A DNA stretch of 12,277 nucleotides from CAYJIL01 sp964370235 (GCA_964370235.1 CAYJIL010000071.1:1-12277), one strand, 5' to 3'; counted from the stretch's first letter, positions 1-7,418 are shown. A program made the numbers and translations. Notes: generated by a model not told the origin, from the letters alone.

Positions 1-876
1 CTACTGTTGGTTGTAGTGGTTATAGATTTGCTCGATAATTCTAGAGAGTAGATCATAGGACTCTTCGCTGCTGCACGTAGTATTGCTAATGAATAGTGCA
101 TAGGCAACTCGCTTACCCGATGGCAATATCATTATGCCAGCATCGTTATTTGCGCCTATAATACCCTCATCACTTACTCCTGAATAGCCACTCTTGTGTG
201 CGACTACGGTGCCTTGGGGTAATCGCTTTCTTGTAGAACTAGTCATGGTGCTGGCGGCTACGTTCCACAAAAATTCCCTTGTTGGGGAATCTAAAATTTC
301 ACCCTTGTGGTATTTATCAAGGAGCTTTATCATTTGAATGGGTGTCGCCCAGTTCTTGTACATAAGCTCTCTATTTTGCTGTAACTCTGCCTCGGTTGAT
401 ACAACACGTACACCATCAATTGATATGCTGCGAAGATAGCTATCAACAACACTTGCACCGCCCAATTGCAAAAGAATAATGTCCGAAGTATTATTGTCGC
501 TGAGGCGTACAGTATAGTCAATCAATTGAGACATAGATACCCATAAGTCGCCACTAGGATATTTATCTCTAAATGGGCTCCATGTACCGGGTTTAAGCAT
601 CTCTTTTGTTACAAACACCGAATCTGTAAGCGATAGTTCACCTTTGCACACTCTGTCTAGCAAAGCCATAGAAATGGGGAGTTTATAGACGCTTTGCATT
701 GGGAACTGCTCGTTACCGTTAATAGTGGTAACACTGCTGGCTCCTAGCTCACAAACGGCTAGGCCAATAGTAGCATCAACGCCCTTTGCTAGGTGCTTAA
801 TTTTGCGCTCAAGCGACTGAGCACACACTAGGTGAGATAAAAAAACAGAGATAATAGATAGGATAACTAATTTCAT
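1..876 (-). CDS. Class A beta-lactamase, subclass A2-like, exported
   Basis: Serine beta-lactamase that would hydrolyse beta-lactam rings in the periplasm. With the ATG at 876 the protein has 291 residues, a usual class A length. Residues 1-19 form a signal peptide with a likely cut after Cys-Ala, before Gln20. The class A motifs are all present: S62-V-Y-K65 (SxxK, nucleophile Ser), S126-D-N128 (SDN loop), E162 in the omega loop, and K228-S-G230 (KSG/KTG box). The SDNNTSD stretch (Asp at the position usually numbered 136) and the YKNWATP segment after the omega loop resemble the Bacteroidota CfxA/CepA/PER branch (A2); this placement is from memory of the family. A longer reading from an ATG at 933 is rejected because it would start inside a transcription terminator and place 19 extra residues before the signal peptide. 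The gene lies just behind the sdh operon terminator and has no clear promoter. Whether it confers resistance, and to which drugs, cannot be read from the sequence. Confidence 0.9.
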   Translation of the reverse strand: MKLVILSIISVFLSHLVCAQSLERKIKHLAKGVDATIGLAVCELGASSVTTINGNEQFPMQSVYKLPISMALLDRVCKGELSLTDSVFVTKEMLKPGTWSPFRDKYPSGDLWVSMSQLIDYTVRLSDNNTSDIILLQLGGASVVDSYLRSISIDGVRVVSTEAELQQNRELMYKNWATPIQMIKLLDKYHKGEILDSPTREFLWNVAASTMTSSTRKRLPQGTVVAHKSGYSGVSDEGIIGANNDAGIMILPSGKRVAYALFISNTTCSSEESYDLLSRIIEQIYNHYNQQ

Positions 877-899
877 AACATAAAACAATAGAGGTATAA

Positions 900-933
900 C
901 AAAAAATGGAGAGCCACAAAAGCAGCTCTCCAT
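900..933 (-). terminator. Rho-independent terminator of the sdhCAB operon
   Basis: On the minus strand a perfect 9-bp stem (bases 933-925 pairing with 914-906) with a 10-base loop is followed by a run of six T (906-901, the first belonging to the stem). It starts 23 bases after the sdhB stop codon and ends 24 bases before the beta-lactamase start. It would end sdhCAB transcripts and limit read-through into the beta-lactamase gene. Confidence 0.85.
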
Positions 934-956
934 CTTAATATCTAAAATTACAAACC

Positions 957-1700
957 TTAGTCTTGTAGTTTAGCTTTAATGAACTCACGGTTAAGGCGAG
1001 CGATGTGACCAATAGAGATACCCTTTGGACACTCTGCCTCACAAGCACCAGTGTTAGTACAGCTACCAAAGCCTAGTTCGTCCATCTTAGCTACCATAGC
1101 CTTAGCACGACGAGCACCCTCAACACGACCCTGTGGAAGTTTCGCTAGAGATGATACTCTTGCACCTACGAATAGCATAGCAGAACCATTCTTACAAGTT
1201 GCAACACAAGCACCACAACCAATACAAGCTGCTGCGTCCATGCTCTCCTCAGCATCGTCTCTTGGGATTGGAATTGCGTTAGCATCTGGTACACCACCTG
1301 TGTTTACCGATACAAAACCACCTGCGTGTAGAATTTGATCGTAAGCAGTACGCTCAACAACAAGGTCCTTAATCACAGGGAAGGCACGGCTACGCCATGG
1401 CTCGATTGTGATAGTGTCACCATTCTTGAACTTACGCATGTGTAGCTGACAAGTAGTGATCTCATCGTCTGGACCGTGTGCACGACCATCGATAAATAGA
1501 GAACACATACCACAGATACCCTCACGACAGTCGTGATCAAAGGCAACTGGCTCCTCACCTGAGTGGATAAGCTCGTTGTTAAGTATGTCGATCATTTCAA
1601 GGAATGAGCTATCAGCAGAGATGTTCTTAACTGAGTACTCCTTGAATGAGCCGCTATCTTGTGCGTTCTTTTGACGCCAAATATTTAGTTTTAAATCCAT
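957..1700 (-). CDS. sdhB: Succinate dehydrogenase/fumarate reductase iron-sulfur subunit
   Basis: Electron-transfer subunit (247 aa) of complex II. It passes electrons between the flavin of SdhA and the haems and quinone of SdhC on the cytoplasmic face of the inner membrane. All cluster ligands are visible: C58, C63, C66 and C84 for the plant-type [2Fe-2S] cluster; C159, C162, C165 and C224 for [4Fe-4S]; C169, C214 and C220 for [3Fe-4S]. The assignment to clusters follows the known pattern of Wolinella and E. coli enzymes. The ATG at 1700 gives a normal N-terminus and lies 44 bases after the sdhA stop, so the gene is the last of the sdhC-A-B operon. In Bacteroides the equivalent enzyme works as a fumarate reductase (frdB), and that direction is likely here too, though sequence alone does not decide it. 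Confidence 0.96.
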   Translation of the reverse strand: MDLKLNIWRQKNAQDSGSFKEYSVKNISADSSFLEMIDILNNELIHSGEEPVAFDHDCREGICGMCSLFIDGRAHGPDDEITTCQLHMRKFKNGDTITIEPWRSRAFPVIKDLVVERTAYDQILHAGGFVSVNTGGVPDANAIPIPRDDAEESMDAAACIGCGACVATCKNGSAMLFVGARVSSLAKLPQGRVEGARRAKAMVAKMDELGFGSCTNTGACEAECPKGISIGHIARLNREFIKAKLQD

Positions 1701-1730
1701 GATTTTACAAAAATTAAATGTTAAATACCG

Positions 1731-1742
1731 CTCTTATAAGAG
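1731..1742 (-). repeat. Palindrome in the sdhA-sdhB gap
   Basis: A perfect 12-base palindrome (CTCTTATAAGAG) lies 2 bases beyond the sdhA stop codon, in the 44-base gap before sdhB. Flanking bases AATA and TATT could lengthen the hairpin imperfectly. There is no T run, so it is unlikely to be a strong terminator. It could be an RNA hairpin affecting processing or stability, or chance. Confidence 0.4.
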
Positions 1743-1744
1743 TA

Positions 1745-3688
1745 TTACTCTTTGTAGTTACGTTGAGCAACTTTGATAAATTCGAAGTTAAGATCTTCTT
1801 TGTGAAGCTCAGGAGTAGCATCTACACCTTTGAACTCCCATACCGAAGCGTACTTGTACTTCTCGTCATCACGTAGTGCCTCACCCTCAGGAGTCTGGAA
1901 TTCCTCGCGGAAGTGGCCACCACAAGACTCATTACGATTAAGAGCATCACGAGCCATAAGCTCACCTAGTTCTAGGAAGTCTGCAAGACGAAGTGCCTTC
2001 TCAAGCTCTTGGTTGAACTCGTTAGCTACACCTGTTACTTTAACATCGCTCCAGAACTCTTTTCTAACATCTTGGATTAGACCGATAGCCTCTTGTAGAC
2101 CTTTTTGGTTACGAGCCATACCTACATAATCCCACATGATGTTACCTAGCTTCTTGTGAAGATCGTCAACCGATTGCTTACCCTTAATGCTGAATAGCTT
2201 AGTAATGCGATCGCTAACTGCCTTCTCAGCCTCAACAAACTCCTTTGAGTTAGTATCAACCTTTGGAGACTGAATCTCCTTTGATAGGTAGTCACCAATT
2301 GTGTATGGTAGAACAAAATAACCATCAGCAAGACCCTGCATTAGAGCCGATGCACCTAGACGGTTAGCACCGTGATCTGAGAAGTTAGCCTCACCAAGAG
2401 AGTATAGACCTGGGATAGTTGTCATTAGGTTGTAGTCAACCCAGATACCACCCATTGTATAGTGAACCGCAGGATAAATCATCATTGGCTCTTTGTATGG
2501 ATTTACGTCTGTAATCTTCTCGTACATTTGGAAAAGGTTACCATAACGCTGAGCAATTACGTTCTCGCCCAAACGATTGATAGCAGTAGAGAAGTCAAGG
2601 AATACAGCAAGACCTGTTTCGTTAACACCAAAACCTGCATCGCAACGCTCCTTAGCAGCACGAGACGCAACGTCACGTGGTACAAGGTTACCAAAAGCAG
2701 GGTAACGACGCTCTAGGTAGTAATCACGATCATCTTCTTTGATTTGAGATGGCTTGATTTGACCTTTGCGTAGCTTGTCAACATCCTCTTTTTTCTTTGG
2801 AACCCAAATACGACCATCGTTACGTAGAGACTCCGACATAAGCGTTAGCTTACTTTGCTGAGTACCGTGAACTGGGATACATGTTGGGTGAATTTGAGTG
2901 AAACAAGGGTTAGCGAACATAGCACCTTTCTTGTGACACTGCCATGCAGATGAACCGTTAGAGTTCATTGCATTTGTAGATAGGAAGAATACGTTACCGT
3001 AACCACCTGTTGCCATAACAACAGCGTGAGCACCGTGACGCTCAATCTCACCTGTTACAAGGTTACGAGTAATGATACCACGAGCCTTGCCATCAACAAC
3101 TACAAGGTCTAGCATCTCGTAACGAGTGTAGCTCTTAACTGCACCTTTACCAATTTGACGGTTAAGCGCAGCATAAGCACCTAGTAGTAGCTGCTGTCCG
3201 GTTTGACCACGTGCATAGAATGTACGAGACACCTGTGCACCACCGAACGAACGGTTATCTAGTAGACCACCATAATCACGTGCAAAAGGTACACCTTGTG
3301 CGATACACTGGTCGATAATTAGGTTAGAAACCTCGGCTAGACGATAGACATTTGCCTCACGTGCACGATAGTCACCACCTTTGATTGTGTCATAGAATAG
3401 ACGATATACAGAGTCGTTATCGTTTTGGTAGTTCTTTGCAGCGTTCACACCACCCTGTGCAGCGATAGAGTGCGCACGACGTGGTGAATCCGAAATACAG
3501 AACACCTTTACATTGTAGCCAAGCTCGGCCAAAGAAGCAGCAGCTGATGCGCCACCAAGACCTGTACCTACTACGATAACATCTAATTTACGTTTGTTGG
3601 CTGGACTCACAACTTTAATGTCAGCCTTATGCTTGCTCCACTTCTCGGCCAAAGGACCAGCAGGGATTTTTGATTCTAATATGCTCAT
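1745..3688 (-). CDS. sdhA: Succinate dehydrogenase/fumarate reductase flavoprotein subunit
   Basis: Catalytic subunit of complex II, interconverting succinate and fumarate with covalently bound FAD in the cytoplasm. The ATG at 3688 gives 647 residues. Visible features are the dinucleotide-binding loop GTGLGG (41-46), the HSIAAQGG motif whose His73 should carry the FAD covalently, HPTCIP (267-272), the PRDVASRA motif with the likely proton-shuttling Arg338, HYTMGG (His409) and ANRLGASA (Arg443) at the substrate site, and the C-terminal NESCGGHFREE segment. A longer reading from a TTG at 3724, directly after the sdhC stop, is possible. I prefer 3688 because Bacteroidales homologues as I recall them begin MSxxxSKIPAGPLAEKW. 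It is the middle gene of the operon, 36 bases after sdhC. Its closeness to Bacteroides FrdA suggests it runs mainly as a fumarate reductase during anaerobic growth. Confidence 0.96.
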   Translation of the reverse strand: MSILESKIPAGPLAEKWSKHKADIKVVSPANKRKLDVIVVGTGLGGASAAASLAELGYNVKVFCISDSPRRAHSIAAQGGVNAAKNYQNDNDSVYRLFYDTIKGGDYRAREANVYRLAEVSNLIIDQCIAQGVPFARDYGGLLDNRSFGGAQVSRTFYARGQTGQQLLLGAYAALNRQIGKGAVKSYTRYEMLDLVVVDGKARGIITRNLVTGEIERHGAHAVVMATGGYGNVFFLSTNAMNSNGSSAWQCHKKGAMFANPCFTQIHPTCIPVHGTQQSKLTLMSESLRNDGRIWVPKKKEDVDKLRKGQIKPSQIKEDDRDYYLERRYPAFGNLVPRDVASRAAKERCDAGFGVNETGLAVFLDFSTAINRLGENVIAQRYGNLFQMYEKITDVNPYKEPMMIYPAVHYTMGGIWVDYNLMTTIPGLYSLGEANFSDHGANRLGASALMQGLADGYFVLPYTIGDYLSKEIQSPKVDTNSKEFVEAEKAVSDRITKLFSIKGKQSVDDLHKKLGNIMWDYVGMARNQKGLQEAIGLIQDVRKEFWSDVKVTGVANEFNQELEKALRLADFLELGELMARDALNRNESCGGHFREEFQTPEGEALRDDEKYKYASVWEFKGVDATPELHKEDLNFEFIKVAQRNYKE

Positions 3689-3724
3689 AATTACAATTTT
3701 TCTTTGATTACTGGTGATTACCAA

Positions 3725-4396
3725 TTACTTACTACACATAAGTAATACCTTCACTACATATACATATAGTGGGATGATAGCGAAACCTACAGCTACAACC
3801 ATAGCGTAAAGCTTAGCTAAACACTTCCAACGCTTGATCCAAATCTGATTGTTTAGACCAACAGACTGGAATGCACTCCAGAAACCGTGACGTAGGTGGA
3901 ACCATAGAGCACAGATCCATACTAGGTAGATAACTACCATCACTGGGTTTGTAAATTTCTCAACCACTAGTTCAAATGGGTTTGGATGACCGTGCTGACC
4001 CATAATCTCAGGTAGCTGCATCTTAGCCCAAAAATCATAAAGGTGAAGAGCTAGCACACCAAATACAATAAGACCTAGCACAAACATGTTGCGAGACTCC
4101 CATGTAGATGATTTACTCAAATCCTGCACTTTGTAGTTTACAGGGCGAGCAGAGCGGTTCTTTAGAGTTAGGCAGAACGCATAGGCAATGTGGACGATGA
4201 AACCCAGAGCCAAAACAGGCACCATAGTTACTACCACAGGGCTACCCATGAATTTAGTCATAGCATTGTACGACTCCTCTCCTCCAAAAATCATCAAGTT
4301 GGCAACAAGGTGCACCAACAAAAATACGATTAGAAACAAGCCCGATAGACTCATTACTATCTTTCTTCCGATAGAAGATTTAAACAGATTACTCAT
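3725..4396 (-). CDS. sdhC: Succinate dehydrogenase/fumarate reductase cytochrome b subunit
   Basis: Membrane anchor (223 aa) that holds the SdhAB heads on the inner membrane and exchanges electrons with menaquinone through b haems. Five hydrophobic segments are visible at about residues 13-37, 54-78, 103-122, 150-170 and 194-218. This is the single-subunit, five-helix, b558-type anchor rather than the separate SdhC and SdhD pair of E. coli. Histidines within or at the ends of helices (H29, H69, H118, H167, H170) are candidate axial ligands for two haems; which ones bind haem is inference. It is the first gene of the operon. The ATG at 4396 lies about 80 bases downstream of a good Bacteroidota promoter, so the mRNA has a fairly long leader that contains a palindrome. 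Confidence 0.94.
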   Translation of the reverse strand: MSNLFKSSIGRKIVMSLSGLFLIVFLLVHLVANLMIFGGEESYNAMTKFMGSPVVVTMVPVLALGFIVHIAYAFCLTLKNRSARPVNYKVQDLSKSSTWESRNMFVLGLIVFGVLALHLYDFWAKMQLPEIMGQHGHPNPFELVVEKFTNPVMVVIYLVWICALWFHLRHGFWSAFQSVGLNNQIWIKRWKCLAKLYAMVVAVGFAIIPLYVYVVKVLLMCSK

Positions 4397-4442
4397 ATAT
4401 TTTTATAGTTTTAAAATGATTTCTACAAAACCCTGTAAACTC

Positions 4443-4462
4443 TTTGTGGAATTTACCACAAA
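4443..4462. promoter_or_regulatory. CRP/FNR-like palindrome in the sdhC leader
   Basis: A perfect inverted repeat, TTTGTGG-N6-CCACAAA, is centred about 56 bases before the sdhC start codon and just downstream of the predicted transcription start. The TGTGG-N6-CCACA core matches the TGTGA-N6-TCACA layout of CRP/FNR-family operators except for one base per half. A DNA-bound regulator here would act as a roadblock or repressor of sdhCAB. Alternatively it is a short RNA hairpin in the leader. The repeat is seen directly; its function is inferred. Confidence 0.5.
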
Positions 4463-4478
4463 AATAGATAATATTTTG

Positions 4479-4508
4479 CAAAGTTAACTCCTGTTTTTTG
4501 AATAACAA
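4479..4508 (-). promoter_or_regulatory. Promoter of sdhCAB (Bacteroidota type)
   Basis: On the minus strand TTG (4508-4506), a 19-base spacer and TAACTTTG (4486-4479) match the Bacteroidota -33/-7 consensus. Transcription should start a few bases downstream, near 4475. A second -7-like box (TATTTTTG, 4466-4459) has no -33 partner at the right distance. The -33 box sits inside the spacer of the opposing maf promoter. Confidence 0.7.
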
Positions 4509-4528
4509 TAAAAATCTTTCTATTTTTG
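4497..4528 (+). promoter_or_regulatory. Promoter of maf and the S46 peptidase
   Basis: TTTG (4497-4500), a 20-base spacer and TATTTTTG (4521-4528) match the Bacteroidota promoter consensus on the plus strand. This gives a leader of about 40 bases before the maf ATG at 4577. It overlaps the divergent sdhC promoter, so the two probably compete for RNA polymerase. Confidence 0.65.
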
Positions 4529-4576
4529 TCAATAATTCTTGTCATTTTTCATATTTAATTAACCAAAACTCTCAAA

Positions 4577-5191
4577 ATGAATAAAATAAACTTTAAGTTA
4601 AAATCATTCAATTTGATTCTAGCATCGGGGTCACCACGGCGAAGAGAGATAATTTCGGGATTAGATCTAGAATTTAGTGGTTGTAGGCCATTTAGTGTCG
4701 AAGAAACTTTTCCTGCTGATATGAAGCCCGAAGACGTGGCTGCGTTCCTATCAAAAAAGAAGAATGAAGCATATCCTTTTATTATGTGGGAAAAGGATAT
4801 AATTATCACTGCCGACACAGTTGTAATTGTTGATGACAAAATTTTGGGCAAGCCCAAAAACCACGACGAGGCAAAGGCTATGTTAACCATGCTCTCGGGC
4901 AAAGAGCACAAGGTTATCACGGGCGTTACTATGAGATGTGGTCAAACATGGCATACTTTCTCCGAAACGACCAAGGTTGTTTTAAGAGATTTGAGCGAAG
5001 AGGAGATTGAGTACTATGTACTAAAATATAACCCGCTAGACAAAGCAGGTTCCTATGCAATACAGGAGTGGATAGGCTATGCGGCAATAGAGCGAATAGA
5101 GGGAACGTTTTACAACGTGATGGGCTTCCCTGCCAATGTGTTCTACCGTGAACTAGAGGCGCTCATAGATAGATTATGCGAAAAAGAATAA
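4577..5191 (+). CDS. maf: Maf-family nucleoside triphosphate pyrophosphatase
   Basis: Cytoplasmic Maf protein (204 aa, typical length). The family hydrolyses non-canonical or surplus nucleoside triphosphates to the monophosphate and pyrophosphate; the YhdE/Maf branch prefers dTTP and UTP. Family signatures are present in order: the N-terminal ASGSPRR phosphate-binding loop (16-22), ADTVV with catalytic-site Asp80 (79-83), the GKPK segment with Lys93 (91-94), DKAGSYAIQ (155-163) and GTFYNVMGFP (176-185). The DKAGxYxIQ motif fits the dTTP/UTP branch, which is knowledge of the family rather than a test here. The ATG at 4577 gives a short basic lead-in before the first strand. The gene is divergent from sdhC and is followed 20 bases later by the S46 peptidase, so the two are probably co-transcribed, although they share no obvious pathway. 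Confidence 0.94.
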   Translation: MNKINFKLKSFNLILASGSPRRREIISGLDLEFSGCRPFSVEETFPADMKPEDVAAFLSKKKNEAYPFIMWEKDIIITADTVVIVDDKILGKPKNHDEAKAMLTMLSGKEHKVITGVTMRCGQTWHTFSETTKVVLRDLSEEEIEYYVLKYNPLDKAGSYAIQEWIGYAAIERIEGTFYNVMGFPANVFYRELEALIDRLCEKE

Positions 5192-5211
5192 TATATACTA
5201 AAAACCAAAAA

Positions 5212-7296
5212 ATGAAAAAACTATTATTATCAATTATGGCAGTAGCTACTATGTTTGTAGCCAAAGCCGAAGAGGGTATGTGGCTACCTAGTTTGATTGG
5301 TCAAACAAAACTAGCTGCTATGCAAAAGGCTGGTCTAAAGCTATCGGCAGAGGAGCTATATAGTTCGGTTGCGCCATCGCTTAAGGATGCCATTGTCAAC
5401 ATAAACGGCTGTACGGGTGAGATTATATCTGAGGATGGTTTGTTTATCACTAACCACCACTGTGGCTATGGCCAAATACAGTTTCACAGTAGCCAAGAGA
5501 ACGACTACCTAACAAATGGCTTTACAGCTATGAACAAGGATCAGGAGCTACCATGTAACAATTACAGCGCAAAGATTCTTGTAGATGCACAAGATGTTAC
5601 ATCTCAAATTACAGCTGCACTGACTCCAGACATGAGCGCCGAGCAGCGCAAAGCAGCTATCGAGAAAGCAGAGCAAGCAGTAGTTGCAAACGCTATAAAG
5701 GGCACACACTACGAAGCTACTGTTGAGCCTCTTTACTATGCAAACCAATACTTTTTGTTTGTATATGAGCGTTTCACAGACATTCGCCTAGTGGTTGCAC
5801 CACCTTCGGCAGTGGGTAAGTTTGGTGGCGACACCGACAACTGGATGTGGCCTCGTCACACTGGTGACTTTGCAATGTTCCGCATCTACAAAGGACAAAA
5901 CGGCAAGCCTGCTCCATATTCAAAAGACAATGTACCTTACAAGCCACTTAAGCACTTCAAGATTGATGCTCGTGGCACTAAGCCGGGCGATTTCTCAATG
6001 GTATATGGTTACCCGGGAAGAACTAACGAGTATTTGTTCTCAGATGCTGTTAGCTACATTGGCGAAAAAGGTAACCCTGCAAAGATTGCACTACGTACTA
6101 GCCGCCTAAAGGTAATGAACCAGCACCAGAGCAAGAACACAAAGGTGCGTATTCAGTATGCTGCAAAGAATGCATCGGTAGCAAATGCTTGGAAAAAATG
6201 GCAAGGCGAAGAGCTTGGTATCAAGCGCACAGGTATCGTTGGCAAAAAGCAAGATTACGAAAATCGTTTTGCTACATGGGCTAAAGGTAGCGAGTTTGAG
6301 AGTGTTGTTCCTACATTCAAAAAACTATATGGCGAGATTGAGCCATATGCATTTGCAACCGACTACTACAACGAGGCATTCCGTGCTATCGAGGTTACTC
6401 GTTTTGCATCGACTCTTGCACTTGCAGCAGGCAAAGGCGAGAAGGCACTAGCAAAGGCACTTGAGCAAGGTCAACTTTTCTATAAGAACTACTCTAAGGC
6501 AATTGACCAAGAGATTGCACAACTTCTTATGGCATCATACTACAAGAACATCGACAAAAAGTATCTTCCAGAGCTTGGAATGAGTGTCGAGGAGTATGTT
6601 AACAATTTGTTTGCACAGAGCCGCCTAACAGACGAGGGCTTTATGAACTCGCTTAAAGGCAAGAGCTTTGCCGAGCAAAAGAAAGCAATTCAGGGCGATG
6701 CAGCAACTAAATGCTACAACCTATTTAGCAAGAAGTACAACGAAACTGTTGCTCCACAATACAAGAAGCTAAACAGCGAGATTTCGGCACTTTATGAGAG
6801 CTATATGAAAGGTATGATGGAGTTTGAGCCATCGAGACTATTCTACCCCGATGCAAACTCGACTCTTCGCATCGCTTACGGAGCAGTAGAGGGTTTCACT
6901 CCTAGAGATGGTGTTACATACAAGCCATACACAACTCTTGATGGTGTTATCGCAAAGGACAACCCCGAGATTTATGACTACAACGTACCACAAAAACTAC
7001 GTGATATCTATAATCGCAAAGACTATGGTCGTTGGGAGGTAAACGGTACAGTACCTGTTGCGTTCCTTGCATCTAACCACACAACAGGTGGTAACTCTGG
7101 TAGCCCAGTGGTTTCGGCAGAGGGTCACCTTATTGGTACTAACTTTGACAGATGTTGGGAGTCAACAATGAGCGATGTTGTTTATGATCGTGATATGTGT
7201 CGTAACATTGCAGTAGATGTTCGTTACATTCTGTTCCTAACAGAAAAGCTATGTGGCGCAGGTTATCTACTAGATGAGATGGATATTATTCAGTAA
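5212..7296 (+). CDS. dpp11: Exported S46 dipeptidyl-peptidase, DPP11-like
   Basis: Serine exopeptidase of family S46 that removes dipeptides from the N-terminus of oligopeptides in the periplasm. The ATG at 5212 gives 694 aa with a clean signal peptide (cut after AKA at about residue 19). An in-frame ATG at 5176 inside the end of maf would add 12 charged residues and is less likely. The triad is visible: His83 in TNHHCGYG, Asp219 in RHTGDFAMF and Ser629 in GGNSGSPV. The spacing from His to Asp (136 residues) equals that of Porphyromonas gingivalis DPP7 as I recall it. Eighteen residues after the Ser is Arg647 (NFDR); P. gingivalis DPP11 has Arg673 at this spot, selecting Asp/Glu at P1, while DPP7 has Gly. 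I therefore predict acidic-residue specificity. The gene is second in the maf transcript and ends at a terminator. Confidence 0.93.
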   Translation: MKKLLLSIMAVATMFVAKAEEGMWLPSLIGQTKLAAMQKAGLKLSAEELYSSVAPSLKDAIVNINGCTGEIISEDGLFITNHHCGYGQIQFHSSQENDYLTNGFTAMNKDQELPCNNYSAKILVDAQDVTSQITAALTPDMSAEQRKAAIEKAEQAVVANAIKGTHYEATVEPLYYANQYFLFVYERFTDIRLVVAPPSAVGKFGGDTDNWMWPRHTGDFAMFRIYKGQNGKPAPYSKDNVPYKPLKHFKIDARGTKPGDFSMVYGYPGRTNEYLFSDAVSYIGEKGNPAKIALRTSRLKVMNQHQSKNTKVRIQYAAKNASVANAWKKWQGEELGIKRTGIVGKKQDYENRFATWAKGSEFESVVPTFKKLYGEIEPYAFATDYYNEAFRAIEVTRFASTLALAAGKGEKALAKALEQGQLFYKNYSKAIDQEIAQLLMASYYKNIDKKYLPELGMSVEEYVNNLFAQSRLTDEGFMNSLKGKSFAEQKKAIQGDAATKCYNLFSKKYNETVAPQYKKLNSEISALYESYMKGMMEFEPSRLFYPDANSTLRIAYGAVEGFTPRDGVTYKPYTTLDGVIAKDNPEIYDYNVPQKLRDIYNRKDYGRWEVNGTVPVAFLASNHTTGGNSGSPVVSAEGHLIGTNFDRCWESTMSDVVYDRDMCRNIAVDVRYILFLTEKLCGAGYLLDEMDIIQ

Positions 7297-7323
7297 TTAC
7301 AGCTCACGCTAACAAAATAGCAA

Positions 7324-7360
7324 AAAAGGGATCGGCACATAAACGGCTGATCCCTTTTAT
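7324..7360 (+). terminator. Terminator after the S46 peptidase
   Basis: Bases 7324-7336 pair with 7346-7358 (13 bp, one G-T pair) around a 9-base loop, and the 3' arm ends in TTTT followed by an AT-rich run. It lies 28 bases after the stop codon and separates the maf/peptidase transcript from the tRNA gene. Confidence 0.85.
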
Positions 7361-7418
7361 ATTATAACTAAAAACGGCACTGAGTGTTGTGATTATAAAA
7401 AAATAAAGTGTAAAAATA

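Noticed and set aside
3689..3724. Upstream TTG start for sdhA directly after the sdhC stop
   Set aside because: Adds 12 residues not expected from recalled homologues, while the ATG at 3688 gives the usual N-terminus.
4555..4920. Minus-strand open frame opposite maf
   Set aside because: Lies antisense to a gene with clear Maf motifs and has no family features.
5176..5211. Upstream ATG for the S46 peptidase overlapping maf
   Set aside because: Would place a charged stretch before a complete signal peptide; the ATG at 5212 gives a normal exported protein.
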